The notes under the pieces: generated by a model | What the model was told of the DNA's origin: nothing | What the model saw: the letters and a program-made list of their open reading frames with translations, nothing else | The model's database searches: none | Program-made: the position numbers and the translations under genes | Source of the DNA: Prauserella aidingensis | GTDB taxonomy: Bacteria; Actinomycetota; Actinomycetes; Mycobacteriales; Pseudonocardiaceae | NCBI RefSeq assembly: GCF_024171865.1 | Contig: NZ_JAMTCN010000003.1 | Span: 262,238-326,237, forward strand | Direction of reading: 5' to 3' | DNA length: 64,000 bases | Part shown: one piece after another, positions 35,289-43,868 of the stretch | How positions within the stretch are numbered: position 1 is the first letter of the stretch | Layout: the number at the start of each line of letters is the position of its first letter

Positions 35289-36452
35289 TCATCCGGCACC
35301 GCCGAACCGCTCGGGGCGCAGCAGCGCCGGGATGCCGGGCCGTTCCCCGAGCGCGGCCGCCGCGGCCAGGCTCGCCGCGTACGGCCCGATCGTCAGCCCG
35401 CCCGCGCCGAATCCGGTGAGCACGGTGACCTCGGGGTGCGTCTCGAGCGCACCGATGACGGGCCTGCCGTCGGGCGTGACGGGGCGGAAGCCCACGCGCG
35501 TCTCCAGCAGTGTCGCGTCGGCCAGGCCCGGGGCGACGGTCAGCGCCTGCGTCAACACCTCGCGTTGCCCCTCGGCCGTGACACGGTGGTCGAAGCCCGC
35601 TCCGGTCTCGCGAGTCGCTCCCGCGACGACCCGGGAGTCGGGGAACGCGAGCATGTAGTGCCCGGACCCGGCCGGCGACACGACCGGCCACGCCGCGGTG
35701 TCGGGTGACGCGGTGTCGGGTGACGCGCTGTCCGACGACGCGGTGCCGGGTTCGCCGACCCCGAAGTGGCTGATCTGCCCACGCTGCGGCTCGACGGGCA
35801 ACGGCACCCCCAACGCCGCGGCCAGCGGGGCGGTCCACGCGCCCGCGGCGAGCACCACGCCGTCGGCCTCGACCACGTCGCCTGCCACCCGCACGCCCGC
35901 GACGCGGCCGGAGCGGACCTCGAGTTCGGCCGCGCCGTCGAGGAGACGCGCTCCCCGCGCGGCGGCCGCGGCGAGGAAGGTCTCGCGGAGCGTCCGGCCG
36001 TCGACCCGTCCGCCGCCCGCGATGTGCACCGCACCGAGCTCGGGCGCCAGCAGCGGCATGCGCTCGGCGGCGCCCGCCGGGTCGAGCAGCGTCACCTCGC
36101 CCGCGTCGGGCCAGCGCCGCGCCCGTGCGAGGGCGCGTTCGTGGAACTCGCGCAGCCACGTCTCGTCCGGCGACACGACGAGCCCGCCGACGATCGCGAA
36201 CGACGTCTCCCCCGCCCCCTCGGCAGCCAGGTCCTCAACGAGCGTCCGGTAGTAGGCGGCGCCCTCCGCGTGGAAGGCGAGTTCCTCGCCGTCGAGGGTC
36301 CGCGAATTCCACGGCGAGACGATCCCGGCACCCGCCGCCGTCGCCCGCCCCGCCAGGTCGGCGTCCACCACGACGACCTCGGCGCCCCGCCGCGCCAACT
36401 GCCAGGCGGTGCCCGCGCCTGCGATGCCCGAACCGATGATCACGATGCGCAT
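35289..36452 (-). CDS. FAD-dependent amine/amino-acid oxidase, glycine-oxidase (DAO) type
   Basis: A 387-aa flavoprotein of the DAO family. The FAD dinucleotide motif is IVIIGSGIAGAGTAWQLARR, and VVVDADLAGRATAAGAGIVS follows. The C-terminal segment GFRPVTPDGRPVIGALE and LTGFGAGGLTIGPYAASLAA closes the FAD site. It could be glycine oxidase (thiO, thiamine synthesis) or a D-amino acid dehydrogenase; no thi genes are adjacent. An in-frame SPDTA duplication lies in a loop. ATG at 36452. Convergent with yaaA. Confidence 0.87.
   Translation of the reverse strand: MRIVIIGSGIAGAGTAWQLARRGAEVVVVDADLAGRATAAGAGIVSPWNSRTLDGEELAFHAEGAAYYRTLVEDLAAEGAGETSFAIVGGLVVSPDETWLREFHERALARARRWPDAGEVTLLDPAGAAERMPLLAPELGAVHIAGGGRVDGRTLRETFLAAAAARGARLLDGAAELEVRSGRVAGVRVAGDVVEADGVVLAAGAWTAPLAAALGVPLPVEPQRGQISHFGVGEPGTASSDSASPDTASPDTAAWPVVSPAGSGHYMLAFPDSRVVAGATRETGAGFDHRVTAEGQREVLTQALTVAPGLADATLLETRVGFRPVTPDGRPVIGALETHPEVTVLTGFGAGGLTIGPYAASLAAAAALGERPGIPALLRPERFGGAG
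35695..35754. repeat. short tandem 15-bp repeat inside the DAO-family gene
   Basis: GCGGTGTCGGGTGAC occurs twice exactly, with two degenerate copies after it. It encodes repeated SPDTA-like residues in a surface loop between the substrate domain strands, and looks like a recent in-frame slippage event. Confidence 0.75.
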
Positions 36453-36611
36453 GCGGCCACTATGCCCCTTCCCACAGTCCCCACTCGCAGTCCCTACTCG
36501 CAGCCCCGCACCGGCGGCTCCGCACTCGCAGCCCTGTGCGCACGGCTCCGTGCACCCCGGGTCCGGACCGCACCGCCACGGGACCCGGTGCGGCACCTCA
36601 CTCGCCCGCCG

Positions 36612-36830
36612 CTGACGCACCGCGCCCGTCTGGGGTAGAGTGCTTGGAGCGCCGTGAGCCGAAGGGCTCCTTCACACGGCGATCCGATTTCCCATCCATT
36701 TGGCGCGCTACATCGGCCGGAGGCGGCACGAGATTCCGGCGCGCCGGGTTCGTCCTTGCGAACGCCCACCCGCACCCGACGTGCGACTCTCCCGGGCCTC
36801 CTTGCGACGTGCCACGTCCGAGAGGCCTGT
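36612..36830 (+). promoter_or_regulatory. promoter and structured ~180-nt leader of the DEAD-box helicase gene
   Basis: CTGACG (36612-36617) and TAGAGT (36636-36641) with an 18-bp spacer form a plausible promoter. The predicted leader begins near 36648 and contains a hairpin at 36651-36680: GCCGTG pairs with CACGGC, and GAGCC-GAAG-GGCTC forms the inner stem. Long leaders are typical of cold-shock and autoregulated helicase genes. No known riboswitch family is recognised. Confidence 0.5.
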
Positions 36831-38243
36831 GTGAGCACAAACCTGTCCACGTCCGCACCCACGTCCACCGCATCCGTGCCGTTCGCCGACCTGCCGCTGC
36901 CGCTCCCCCTGGTGCGCGCGCTCGAGGCCGACGGCATGACCGACGCGTTCGCCATCCAGGCGGCCACGCTGCCCGATGCCCTCGCCGGCCACGACGTCCT
37001 CGGCCGGGCCCAGACCGGCTCCGGAAAGACCCTCGCCTTCGGCCTCGCGCTGCTGGCCCGCCTCGAAGGCGGCAAGGCCCGTCCGAAGAAGCCCCGCGCG
37101 CTGGTGCTCGTGCCCACCCGCGAACTGGCGATGCAGGTCGCCGAGGTGCTGATCCCGCTGGCCAAGACGCTCGGCCTCTGGTGCCGCACCGCGGTCGGCG
37201 GCATGGCCTTCAACCGGCAGGCCGACGCCCTGTCCCGCGGCGTCGACCTGCTCATCGCCACGCCGGGCCGGCTGTCGGACCATGTCCGCCAGGGCACGTG
37301 CGCCCTCGACGAGATCGGCTACGTCGCCCTCGACGAGGCCGACCAGATGGCCGACATGGGCTTCCTGCCCCAGGTCCGCGAGATCCTCGACCTCACGCCC
37401 GCCGACGGACAGCGGCTGCTGTTCTCCGCCACGCTCGACGGCGACGTCTCCAAGCTCGTGCAGCGCTACCTGCACAACCCGGTGACGCACTCCGTCGCGC
37501 CCGTGACGGCGTCGGTGACGAACATGGATCACTACCTGCTGCAGCTCTCGCAGCCGGACAAGATGCCGGTGATCACCGAGATCGGCGCCCGCGAGGGCAA
37601 GACGATCATGTTCGTGCGCACCAAGCACCACGTCGACCGGCTCGCCACCAAGCTGCGCTCCCAGGGCGTGCCCGCCGGGGCGCTGCACGGCGGCAAGACC
37701 CAGGGCCAGCGCAACCGCGTCCTCGCGGACTTCAAGGACGGCCGCACGACGGTGCTGGTCGCCACGGACGTCGCCGCACGCGGCATCCACGTCGACGACG
37801 TCAGCCTCGTGCTGCACGTCGATCCGCCCGCCGACCACAAGGACTACCTGCACCGCGCAGGGCGCACCGCGCGGGCGGGTGCCTCGGGCACGGTCGTCAC
37901 CCTGATCACGCGCGATCAGCGACGGCAGACGCTGCGGCTCACCGACAAGGCCGGCGTGAAGCCCAAGTCGCTGCTCGTCACGCCGGGCGACGCCGAGCTC
38001 GTCCGCATCACCGGCGCGCGCACCCCCAGTGGCGTGCCGCTGGTCGACAAGCAGCCGCAGCAGGAGCAGCGTCGTTCCGGTGGCGGGCGGCCCGGCGGTG
38101 GTCGCCCCGGAGGCAGGAACGGCGGCCGTCCCGGCGACCGTGGCGGCCAGGGCCGTGGCGGCAACGGCGGTCAGGGTCGCGGGGGTAACGGCGGTCAGCG
38201 CCGTGGCGGCGGCCGCAGGCCCCGCAGGCCCGTCGACGCCTGA
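36831..38243 (+). CDS. DEAD-box ATP-dependent RNA helicase
   Basis: A 470-aa RNA helicase. Motifs in order: a Q-motif region (AFAIQAATLPDALAG), motif I AQTGSGKT, Ia PTRELA, Ib TPGR, II DEAD in ALDEADQMADMGF, III SAT, IV IMFVRTKHH, V TDVAARGIHV and VI HRAGRTARAG. The C-terminal about 55 residues are an RGG-like Arg/Gly-rich tail (repeats GGNGGQGRGG) for RNA binding. GTG start at 36831 sits in GGCCTGTGTGAGC with no clear ribosome site. Likely involved in RNA unfolding, ribosome assembly or cold adaptation; the specific role is not shown. Confidence 0.95.
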   Translation: MSTNLSTSAPTSTASVPFADLPLPLPLVRALEADGMTDAFAIQAATLPDALAGHDVLGRAQTGSGKTLAFGLALLARLEGGKARPKKPRALVLVPTRELAMQVAEVLIPLAKTLGLWCRTAVGGMAFNRQADALSRGVDLLIATPGRLSDHVRQGTCALDEIGYVALDEADQMADMGFLPQVREILDLTPADGQRLLFSATLDGDVSKLVQRYLHNPVTHSVAPVTASVTNMDHYLLQLSQPDKMPVITEIGAREGKTIMFVRTKHHVDRLATKLRSQGVPAGALHGGKTQGQRNRVLADFKDGRTTVLVATDVAARGIHVDDVSLVLHVDPPADHKDYLHRAGRTARAGASGTVVTLITRDQRRQTLRLTDKAGVKPKSLLVTPGDAELVRITGARTPSGVPLVDKQPQQEQRRSGGGRPGGGRPGGRNGGRPGDRGGQGRGGNGGQGRGGNGGQRRGGGRRPRRPVDA

Positions 38244-38343
38244 CCCGACCCCGCGCCCCCAAGGGCACTGTGGTTGCACTCAACGCGACGCATCCTCCCC
38301 TCGCGGTGCCGACTCCGGACACCAACTCGAGAGGTCCGCAGCG

Positions 38344-39078
38344 CTACATCGGGAACAGTTCGAACGCACACGCAGGCACGCCGCCGAAGCGGGCACCCGC
38401 TTCGGCGGCGGCGTCGCGCAGGAAGGCCGGATCGGCCATCGACGCGTCGCCGAGGCCGTCGAGGTAGGCGCGGTGCTCCCGTAGCGAGTCCACGGCCAGG
38501 TCCAGCGTGTCGGTGATGTCGACCGCGTGCGTGGCCTGCGGCGAGGCGACGGCAGCGACCCACCGCACACCGTCCCACGGTTCGAGCCCCTGGGCCGTCA
38601 GCTCGCGGAAGACCCACCGGTTGGCCGCGTCGCGCACCGCGTCCAACGTCGCGAGACCCACGTTGCGATGGTCGGCCATGTTCAGCCACGGGCCACCCGG
38701 CCAGGTGTCCCGGTGGTTCGTCATGATCACCAACTCGGGCCGGTGCCTGCGGATCGCGGCGGCGATGTCCCGGCGCAACGGCAGGCCGTACTCGACGACG
38801 CCGTCGGCGTGGTCGAGGAACTCCACCGTATCGACCCCCACCACGCGTGCCGCGGCGAGCTGTTCCCGCTCGCGCACGACGGCCGCCTCCTCGGGTGTCA
38901 TGCCGTCGATCCCCGCCTCACCGCGGGTGGCGAGGGTGTAGACCACCGACCTGCCTTCCCGCGTCCAGCGCGCGACCGCCCCCGCGCCCCCGTACTCGAG
39001 GTCGTCCGGATGCGCCACGACGGCCAGTGCCCGGTTCCAGTCACCGGGCATGACCTCCAGTTCCGGCGTGTCGGCCAC
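38344..39078 (-). CDS. PIG-L family zinc deacetylase (MshB-like)
   Basis: A 244-aa N-acetylglucosaminyl deacetylase-like enzyme. The zinc and catalytic motif is VVAHPDDLEYGG; further ligands are near MTNHRDTWPGGPW and NMADHRNVG. The family includes MshB (mycothiol synthesis) and Mca. The sequence is shorter and divergent from MshB, so I leave the substrate open. GTG at 39078 has GAGGGG 8 bases upstream. It is divergent from the AONS-like gene with only 45 bp between starts. Confidence 0.88.
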   Translation of the reverse strand: MADTPELEVMPGDWNRALAVVAHPDDLEYGGAGAVARWTREGRSVVYTLATRGEAGIDGMTPEEAAVVREREQLAAARVVGVDTVEFLDHADGVVEYGLPLRRDIAAAIRRHRPELVIMTNHRDTWPGGPWLNMADHRNVGLATLDAVRDAANRWVFRELTAQGLEPWDGVRWVAAVASPQATHAVDITDTLDLAVDSLREHRAYLDGLGDASMADPAFLRDAAAEAGARFGGVPACAFELFPM

Positions 39079-39123
39079 CCCTCGCTCCCCTCTCGTCGCC
39101 CACCTGGTGCGACACTGCCACCC

Positions 39124-40299
39124 GTGAACGCACCCGGTCCAGCTCTTCCGCCCGACGAGGTTTTCGACTGGCTCGACGCCGAAGCAGCCACCCGGAGCGA
39201 CTCCGGCCTGACACACAGGCCGCGGCAGCGCGGTGCCACCCCCGTTCCCGGCGAGATCGACCTCGCGGGCGACGACTACCTCGGGCTCGCGCGCGACAAA
39301 CGCGTCGCGGGTGCCACCGCGGCAGCGGCGCTGAAGTGGGGTGCGGGCGCGGCGGGCACCCGCCTCCTCGGCGGTGCGCTCGAACTGCACGCGGAACTGG
39401 AGCACGAACTCGCCCGGTTCGTGGGCGCGCAGGCCGCGGCCGTGTTCCCCTCGGCCTACACCGCGAACCTGGCCGCGGTCACGGCGCTGTCGGGCACCGA
39501 GTCGGCAATCGTCAGCGACAAGTACGTCCAGCCCTCCCTCGTCGACGGATGCAGGTTGGCCCGCGGCGACGTCGCGGCGGTGGCGCACCTCGACACCGAC
39601 GCCGTCGCCCACGCGCTCTCCACCCGGCGCAAACCGCGCGCGCTCGCGGTGACCGAGTCGGTCTTCGCCGTCGACGGGGACGCGGCCGACCTCGGCACGC
39701 TCGTCGAGACATGCCGCAGCCACGGCGCGGCGCTGCTGGTCGACGACGCCCACGGCTTCGGTGTGCTGGGTGACGGCGGCCGCGGCGCGGTGTACGACGC
39801 CGGTCTGTCCTCGGCGCCCGACGTGGTGACGACGCTGTCGCTCGGCGGCGCCCTCGGCGTGCAGGGTGGGGCCGTGCTCGGGCCGCGTCGGGCGATCCGG
39901 CAGATCGTCGACGTCGCCCGCGCCTACGGCTACGACGCCGCACCGGCGCCGGGAAACGCCTCGGCCGCGCTGGCCGCACTCGCCGCGCTGCGGGAGGAGC
40001 CGGAGCTGCCCGGAACCGCCGTCGACGGCGCCATGTCCCTGGCGCAGGGTCTCCGGGCGGCAGGACTGCGGACCAGCCTGCCCGCCGCGGCCATCGTGTC
40101 GCTACCCGCGCCCGGTGCGGCGGCCGCCGCCTCGTGGGCCGACGCATGCGCCGAACACGGCGTGCACGTGGGACGGGTGTGCCCACCGGTCGCCCCCGAC
40201 GGGGTGACACGGCTCCGGCTGACCGCCAGGACGGGACTGTCGGAGTCCGACGTGGACACCGCCGTCAAGGTCGTCTCCGAGACGGCGCCGCGGTCCTGA
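39124..40299 (+). CDS. AONS/BioF-like protein lacking the PLP lysine
   Basis: A 391-aa homologue of 8-amino-7-oxononanoate synthase, a PLP enzyme that joins pimeloyl groups and alanine in biotin synthesis. Fold landmarks are present: DDYLGLARDKRV, GTRLLGGALELHAELE, VDDAHGFGVLG (Asp207/208, His210) and LGVQGGAVLGP. However, the Schiff-base lysine normally found in TLSKxLGxQGG is absent; residues 237-245 read TLSLGGALG. The PLP-stacking His of the HASLVDG motif is Gln136 (VQPSLVDG). Catalysis by the normal route is therefore unlikely. It may be a regulatory or partner subunit, as LCB1 is in serine palmitoyltransferase, or a repurposed protein. GTG at 39124. Confidence 0.85.
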   Translation: MNAPGPALPPDEVFDWLDAEAATRSDSGLTHRPRQRGATPVPGEIDLAGDDYLGLARDKRVAGATAAAALKWGAGAAGTRLLGGALELHAELEHELARFVGAQAAAVFPSAYTANLAAVTALSGTESAIVSDKYVQPSLVDGCRLARGDVAAVAHLDTDAVAHALSTRRKPRALAVTESVFAVDGDAADLGTLVETCRSHGAALLVDDAHGFGVLGDGGRGAVYDAGLSSAPDVVTTLSLGGALGVQGGAVLGPRRAIRQIVDVARAYGYDAAPAPGNASAALAALAALREEPELPGTAVDGAMSLAQGLRAAGLRTSLPAAAIVSLPAPGAAAAASWADACAEHGVHVGRVCPPVAPDGVTRLRLTARTGLSESDVDTAVKVVSETAPRS

Positions 40300-40321
40300 C
40301 CTCCGCGTTCCCGAGCTCCGC

Positions 40322-40346
40322 GGGCCTGCGCAGCGAGCGCAGGCCC
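40322..40346. terminator. bidirectional terminator between the AONS-like and ipdC genes
   Basis: GGGCCTGCGC-AGCGA-GCGCAGGCCC is a perfect 10-bp stem with a 5-base loop, 23 bp after the AONS-like stop and 73 bp from the ipdC stop. It sits between convergent genes and can serve both. Confidence 0.75.
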
Positions 40347-40418
40347 CGGGGTGCCGAGTGCAGAACGCGGCGTCCTGAGTGCAGGACACGCGGTGCCGGG
40401 TGCGGGACACGCGGCGGG

Positions 40419-41525
40419 TCAGGCCGGTCGGGCGACGAGGTCGGCGTTGGCCCGCAGCACCGCGGCCGCGTCGGCCACGATGCCGTCGACGAGTTCGGCC
40501 ACCGTGGGCAGGTCGTCGACCACCCCCACCACCTGTCCCGACGCGAGCACACCGGTGTCGGTGCGACCGTCGACCAGCCCGGACCGCAGCAGCATCGGCG
40601 TGTTGGCCGCCATCAGGACCTGACCCCACGTCAGGTCGTTGCCGCGCTTCATGGCCAGACCCTCCCGCACCATCGCGACCGGTGAGAGTCCGGTCAGTGC
40701 GCGGAACCGCACCGCGTTCCGCAGTGCCCGCACGGCACCGGTGAGCCGGCCCGACGACTCCAGGCGCTCGACCAGCTCGGTACGCAGCACACGGTGCGGC
40801 AGGCCGTCGACCCGGTCGGTCACGACCGTGCCGGAGACGCCGTGCTCCAGGTAGCGGCGTTTGACCTCGTCGGGCACCGTGCTCTCGGCCGTGAGCAGGA
40901 AGCGGGTTCCCATCGCGATCCCCGCGGCGCCGTAGGACAGCGCCGCGGCGAGACCGCGGCCGTCGAAGAAGCCGCCCGCCGCGACGACCGGGATGTCGAC
41001 CGCGTCGACCACGGACGGCAGCAGGACCGTCGTCGCCACGGAACCCGTGTGCCCGCCGCCTTCGCCGCCCTGCACCACGACGGCGTCGGCACCCCAGGAC
41101 GCAACCTTCTCCGCGTGCCGCACCGCACCCACCGACGGGATCACGACGACGCCGTGGTCCTTGAGCTTGGCGATCTGTTCCCTGCGCGGCGCCAGCGCGA
41201 ACGACGCCACCCGCACGCCCTCCGAGATCAGCAGGTCGACCCGGCGGTCGGCGTCCTCGGCGTCGGCCCGCAGGTTGACGCCGAACGGCCGGTCCGTGCG
41301 CCGTTTCGTCTCGGTGATCGCGGCCGCGAGCTCGTCGACGGTCATCGTCGCCGAGGCGAGGATGCCCAGGCCACCCGCCTGGGCCGTGGCTCCGACGAGC
41401 CTCGATCCGGCGACCCAGCCCATCCCGGTCTGCACGACCGGATGCCGCACGCCGACCAGGCGCGTGAACGGAGTGTCCACTGTGGCCCCGCCGTCCGTCG
41501 TCCCCGGATCCACACCTGCCGTCAT
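40419..41525 (-). CDS. ipdC: nitronate-monooxygenase-fold FMN oxidoreductase, IpdC-like
   Basis: A 368-aa TIM-barrel flavoprotein (NMO/2-nitropropane dioxygenase family). Landmarks are HPVVQTGMGWVAGSRLVGAT, VVVQGGEGGGHTG for the phosphate loop, VPVVAAGGFFDGRGLAAAL-like strands, and GIAMGTRFL. Placed after ipdB and ipdA, it matches IpdC (Rv3553), an NADH-dependent reductase needed for C/D-ring opening in cholesterol breakdown. ATG at 41525 overlaps the ipdB stop (ATGA). Last gene of a six-gene operon. Confidence 0.88.
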   Translation of the reverse strand: MTAGVDPGTTDGGATVDTPFTRLVGVRHPVVQTGMGWVAGSRLVGATAQAGGLGILASATMTVDELAAAITETKRRTDRPFGVNLRADAEDADRRVDLLISEGVRVASFALAPRREQIAKLKDHGVVVIPSVGAVRHAEKVASWGADAVVVQGGEGGGHTGSVATTVLLPSVVDAVDIPVVAAGGFFDGRGLAAALSYGAAGIAMGTRFLLTAESTVPDEVKRRYLEHGVSGTVVTDRVDGLPHRVLRTELVERLESSGRLTGAVRALRNAVRFRALTGLSPVAMVREGLAMKRGNDLTWGQVLMAANTPMLLRSGLVDGRTDTGVLASGQVVGVVDDLPTVAELVDGIVADAAAVLRANADLVARPA

Positions 41526-42256
41526 GACGGCACTTCCCTGTCCCGCGCGCCCTCCGGGTCGAGAACATCCCGGATCAGGTGCAGCTCCTCGCCGGTCGGC
41601 GCCCGTGACGTGCCGGCTCCGGTGCAGTCGACGGGGAACGACGTCGCCTCCGCCACCTCGTCCTCGCTCACCCCGGGATGCAGCGACACCCCGCGCATCA
41701 CGTGGTCGGGGCCGTCGAAGTCGAACACCCCGAGGTTCGTCACCACCCGGTGGACGTCGTGGAAGCGTTGCGCCGCCGCGCCAGCCTTCGCCGCGTTGTC
41801 GTAGCCGACGCCCGCCACGACGTCGACCGACTCCACGAACACCCGCCTGCCGTGGCGCGGCACCCAGTAGCTCGTGCGGTGGTTGACGGTGTTGCCCGGC
41901 GCCCCGCGCACGCCGAGCAGCTGCTTCGCGGGACGGCGGTGCTCGCCGATCGCCGAGATGTTCTGGTTGCCGTACCGGTCGATCTGGTTGGCGCCCATCA
42001 CGACGTGCCGCCTGCCGTGCGGGACGATCGTGTCGAGCATCCTCCGGAACGGCTGCCACCCTTCGACGGTGCCGTCGCCGTCGACCAGGTAGGCCTGCCC
42101 GTCGGACAGCAGCAGGTCCGGTTCGAACGTCGCCCGCGCCAGCCGTGCACCCAGCGACGGGACGGTTCCCATCGGACTCGCCACGATCTCACCGTCCCCG
42201 CGGAACAGGTCGGCGACCGCCACCACCGCGATCTCGGCCCTCGTCACGTCGCTCAT
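41522..42256 (-). CDS. ipdB: COCHEA-CoA hydrolase subunit IpdB
   Basis: A 244-aa class I CoA-transferase-fold beta subunit. With IpdA it forms a heterodimer that opens the last steroid ring of COCHEA-CoA by hydrolysis. Landmarks are DLFRGDGEIVASPMGTVPSL, HVVMGANQIDRYGNQNIS and VGYDNAAKAGA. ATG at 42256 overlaps the ipdA stop (ATGA), and its own stop overlaps the ipdC start. The same order is found in Rv3551-Rv3553. Confidence 0.92.
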   Translation of the reverse strand: MSDVTRAEIAVVAVADLFRGDGEIVASPMGTVPSLGARLARATFEPDLLLSDGQAYLVDGDGTVEGWQPFRRMLDTIVPHGRRHVVMGANQIDRYGNQNISAIGEHRRPAKQLLGVRGAPGNTVNHRTSYWVPRHGRRVFVESVDVVAGVGYDNAAKAGAAAQRFHDVHRVVTNLGVFDFDGPDHVMRGVSLHPGVSEDEVAEATSFPVDCTGAGTSRAPTGEELHLIRDVLDPEGARDREVPS

Positions 42257-43119
42257 GCGGCCACCTCCGCGGCGAACCGGTCGACCTCGGCCCGGTACGC
42301 CGCCTCGTCGCCGGACAGGAACCGGTCGACGAACGACGGCCACCGCTCCGGATCCCGGGCGCTGTCGACATAGTGCTTCTGGAAGATCTCGTCCCTGCCG
42401 TAGTCCGGGGCCGCGGTGGTGAAGTGCGCCCCGCCAGGCGCCTCGATCACACCGTCCACAGCCGACCGGTTGAGCAACAGCGACTGCACCGGCCCCGCCT
42501 CGGTCAGCTCCGCGGTGGGCACGACACGTTCGGCCGACACGAAGCGGGTCGCGGCGGCGAGGCAGAACAGGTCGTCGAAGTAGGGATCCGGGCCGAGGTA
42601 CTGGGCGTTGCCGCGCGCGTCGGCGCGGTTCAGGTGCACGAACGCGACGTCGAGCGGCTGCGCGGGCACGGCCAGCAACTCCTCCCCGTCCGCGTAGGGC
42701 GAGCACACGGTCTTCAGCTCCGGCGACAGTCGCGGCACGTCGGAACCGAGGCCCGCCCGGGTCGGCAGGAACGGCAACCGCTGGGCCGCGGCCTGCAGGG
42801 CCAGGCCGAACATGCCCTCGTCGTACTCGGTGACCTCGACGTCACCGTTCTCCCTCGCGCGGCCGAAGTGCGGATCGAACGGCACCGAATCGAGCGTCAC
42901 GAACCCGAACACGACGCGCCGCACCTTGCCCGCGGCACACAGCAGTCCCACGTCCGGACCGCCGTAGGACACGACGGTCAGATCCTTCACCGGCGAGCGG
43001 AGGATCGCCCGCACCGCGGCCATCGGCTTGCGCCGGGATCCCCAGCCACCGATACCGATCGTCATCCCGTCGCGCAGTTCGGCGACCGCGTCGTCGACGG
43101 TCGTCCGTTTGTCGGCCAT
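42253..43119 (-). CDS. ipdA: COCHEA-CoA hydrolase subunit IpdA
   Basis: A 288-aa class I CoA-transferase-fold alpha subunit paired with IpdB for ring opening in steroid catabolism. Landmarks are DAVAELRDGMTIGIGGWGSR, VVSYGGPDVGLLCAAGKV, FVHLNRADARGNAQYLGPD and a C-terminal helix. ATG at 43119 is preferred over GTG at 43122 because AAGGGG then lies 5 bases upstream; both overlap the echA20 stop (TGATG or GTGA). Strict overlap with both neighbours indicates coupled translation. Confidence 0.93.
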   Translation of the reverse strand: MADKRTTVDDAVAELRDGMTIGIGGWGSRRKPMAAVRAILRSPVKDLTVVSYGGPDVGLLCAAGKVRRVVFGFVTLDSVPFDPHFGRARENGDVEVTEYDEGMFGLALQAAAQRLPFLPTRAGLGSDVPRLSPELKTVCSPYADGEELLAVPAQPLDVAFVHLNRADARGNAQYLGPDPYFDDLFCLAAATRFVSAERVVPTAELTEAGPVQSLLLNRSAVDGVIEAPGGAHFTTAAPDYGRDEIFQKHYVDSARDPERWPSFVDRFLSGDEAAYRAEVDRFAAEVAA

Positions 43120-43868
43120 CACGACCCCTTCTCGTCCAGGAACGCCTGCCGCGCCTCGTCCGAGGCGCCGAGCAGGTTCAGTTCGAACGTGAAGCCCTGT
43201 TCGAACCGGTAACTGCGGTGCACGTCCTGCGTGTCGATGCCGTTGAGCGCCTCCTTCGCGGCGCGGATCACCCGGGTGTCCTTCGCGGCGATCGACCCGG
43301 CCACGTCCAGCGCGGCGTCGCCGAGTTCGGACGGCGGCACGACCCGGTAGACCGAACCGAAGCCCTGCAGTTCGGCCGCGGTGACCGTGCGCGCCGTGAA
43401 GTACAACGTGCGCATCAAGTGCGGCGGGACGAGGCGTGCGAGGTGCGTCGCCGCGCCCAGCGCCCCGCGTTCCACCTCCGGCACGCCGAAGGTCGCGTCG
43501 TCGGAGGCCACGACGACGTCGGCGTTGCCGACGAGCCCGACCCCGCCGCCGAGGCAGTGCCCGTGCACCGCGGCGACCACGGGCACCGGGCAGTCGTAGA
43601 CGGCGCCGAACGCCGCGTAGCAGCCACGGTTGGCGCCCACGAGCGCCTCGTAGCCACTGCTCGCCTGGATCTCCTTGATGTCGACGCCCGCGTTGAACCC
43701 GCGCCCCTCGGCCCGCAGCACGACGACGTGCACCTCGGGGTCGGCTCCCGCCGCGCGCACGGTGTCGGCCAGGTCGAACCAGCCCGCGACCGTCAGTGCG
43801 TTGACCGGCGGAGCGTCGACCGTGACCACCTCGATGTGCTCGTCGACGCGTGTCCTCGTGATCGTCAT
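43119..43868 (-). CDS. echA20: enoyl-CoA hydratase/hydrolase EchA20-like
   Basis: A 249-aa crotonase-fold enzyme. The oxyanion-hole regions are FNAGVDIKEIQAS and HGHCLGGGVGLVGNADVVVA. In M. tuberculosis EchA20 hydrolyses ring D of the HIP intermediate before IpdAB acts. The position directly before ipdA supports this. ATG at 43868 overlaps the upstream SDR stop by one base, and its stop overlaps the ipdA start. Confidence 0.92.
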   Translation of the reverse strand: MTITRTRVDEHIEVVTVDAPPVNALTVAGWFDLADTVRAAGADPEVHVVVLRAEGRGFNAGVDIKEIQASSGYEALVGANRGCYAAFGAVYDCPVPVVAAVHGHCLGGGVGLVGNADVVVASDDATFGVPEVERGALGAATHLARLVPPHLMRTLYFTARTVTAAELQGFGSVYRVVPPSELGDAALDVAGSIAAKDTRVIRAAKEALNGIDTQDVHRSYRFEQGFTFELNLLGASDEARQAFLDEKGS

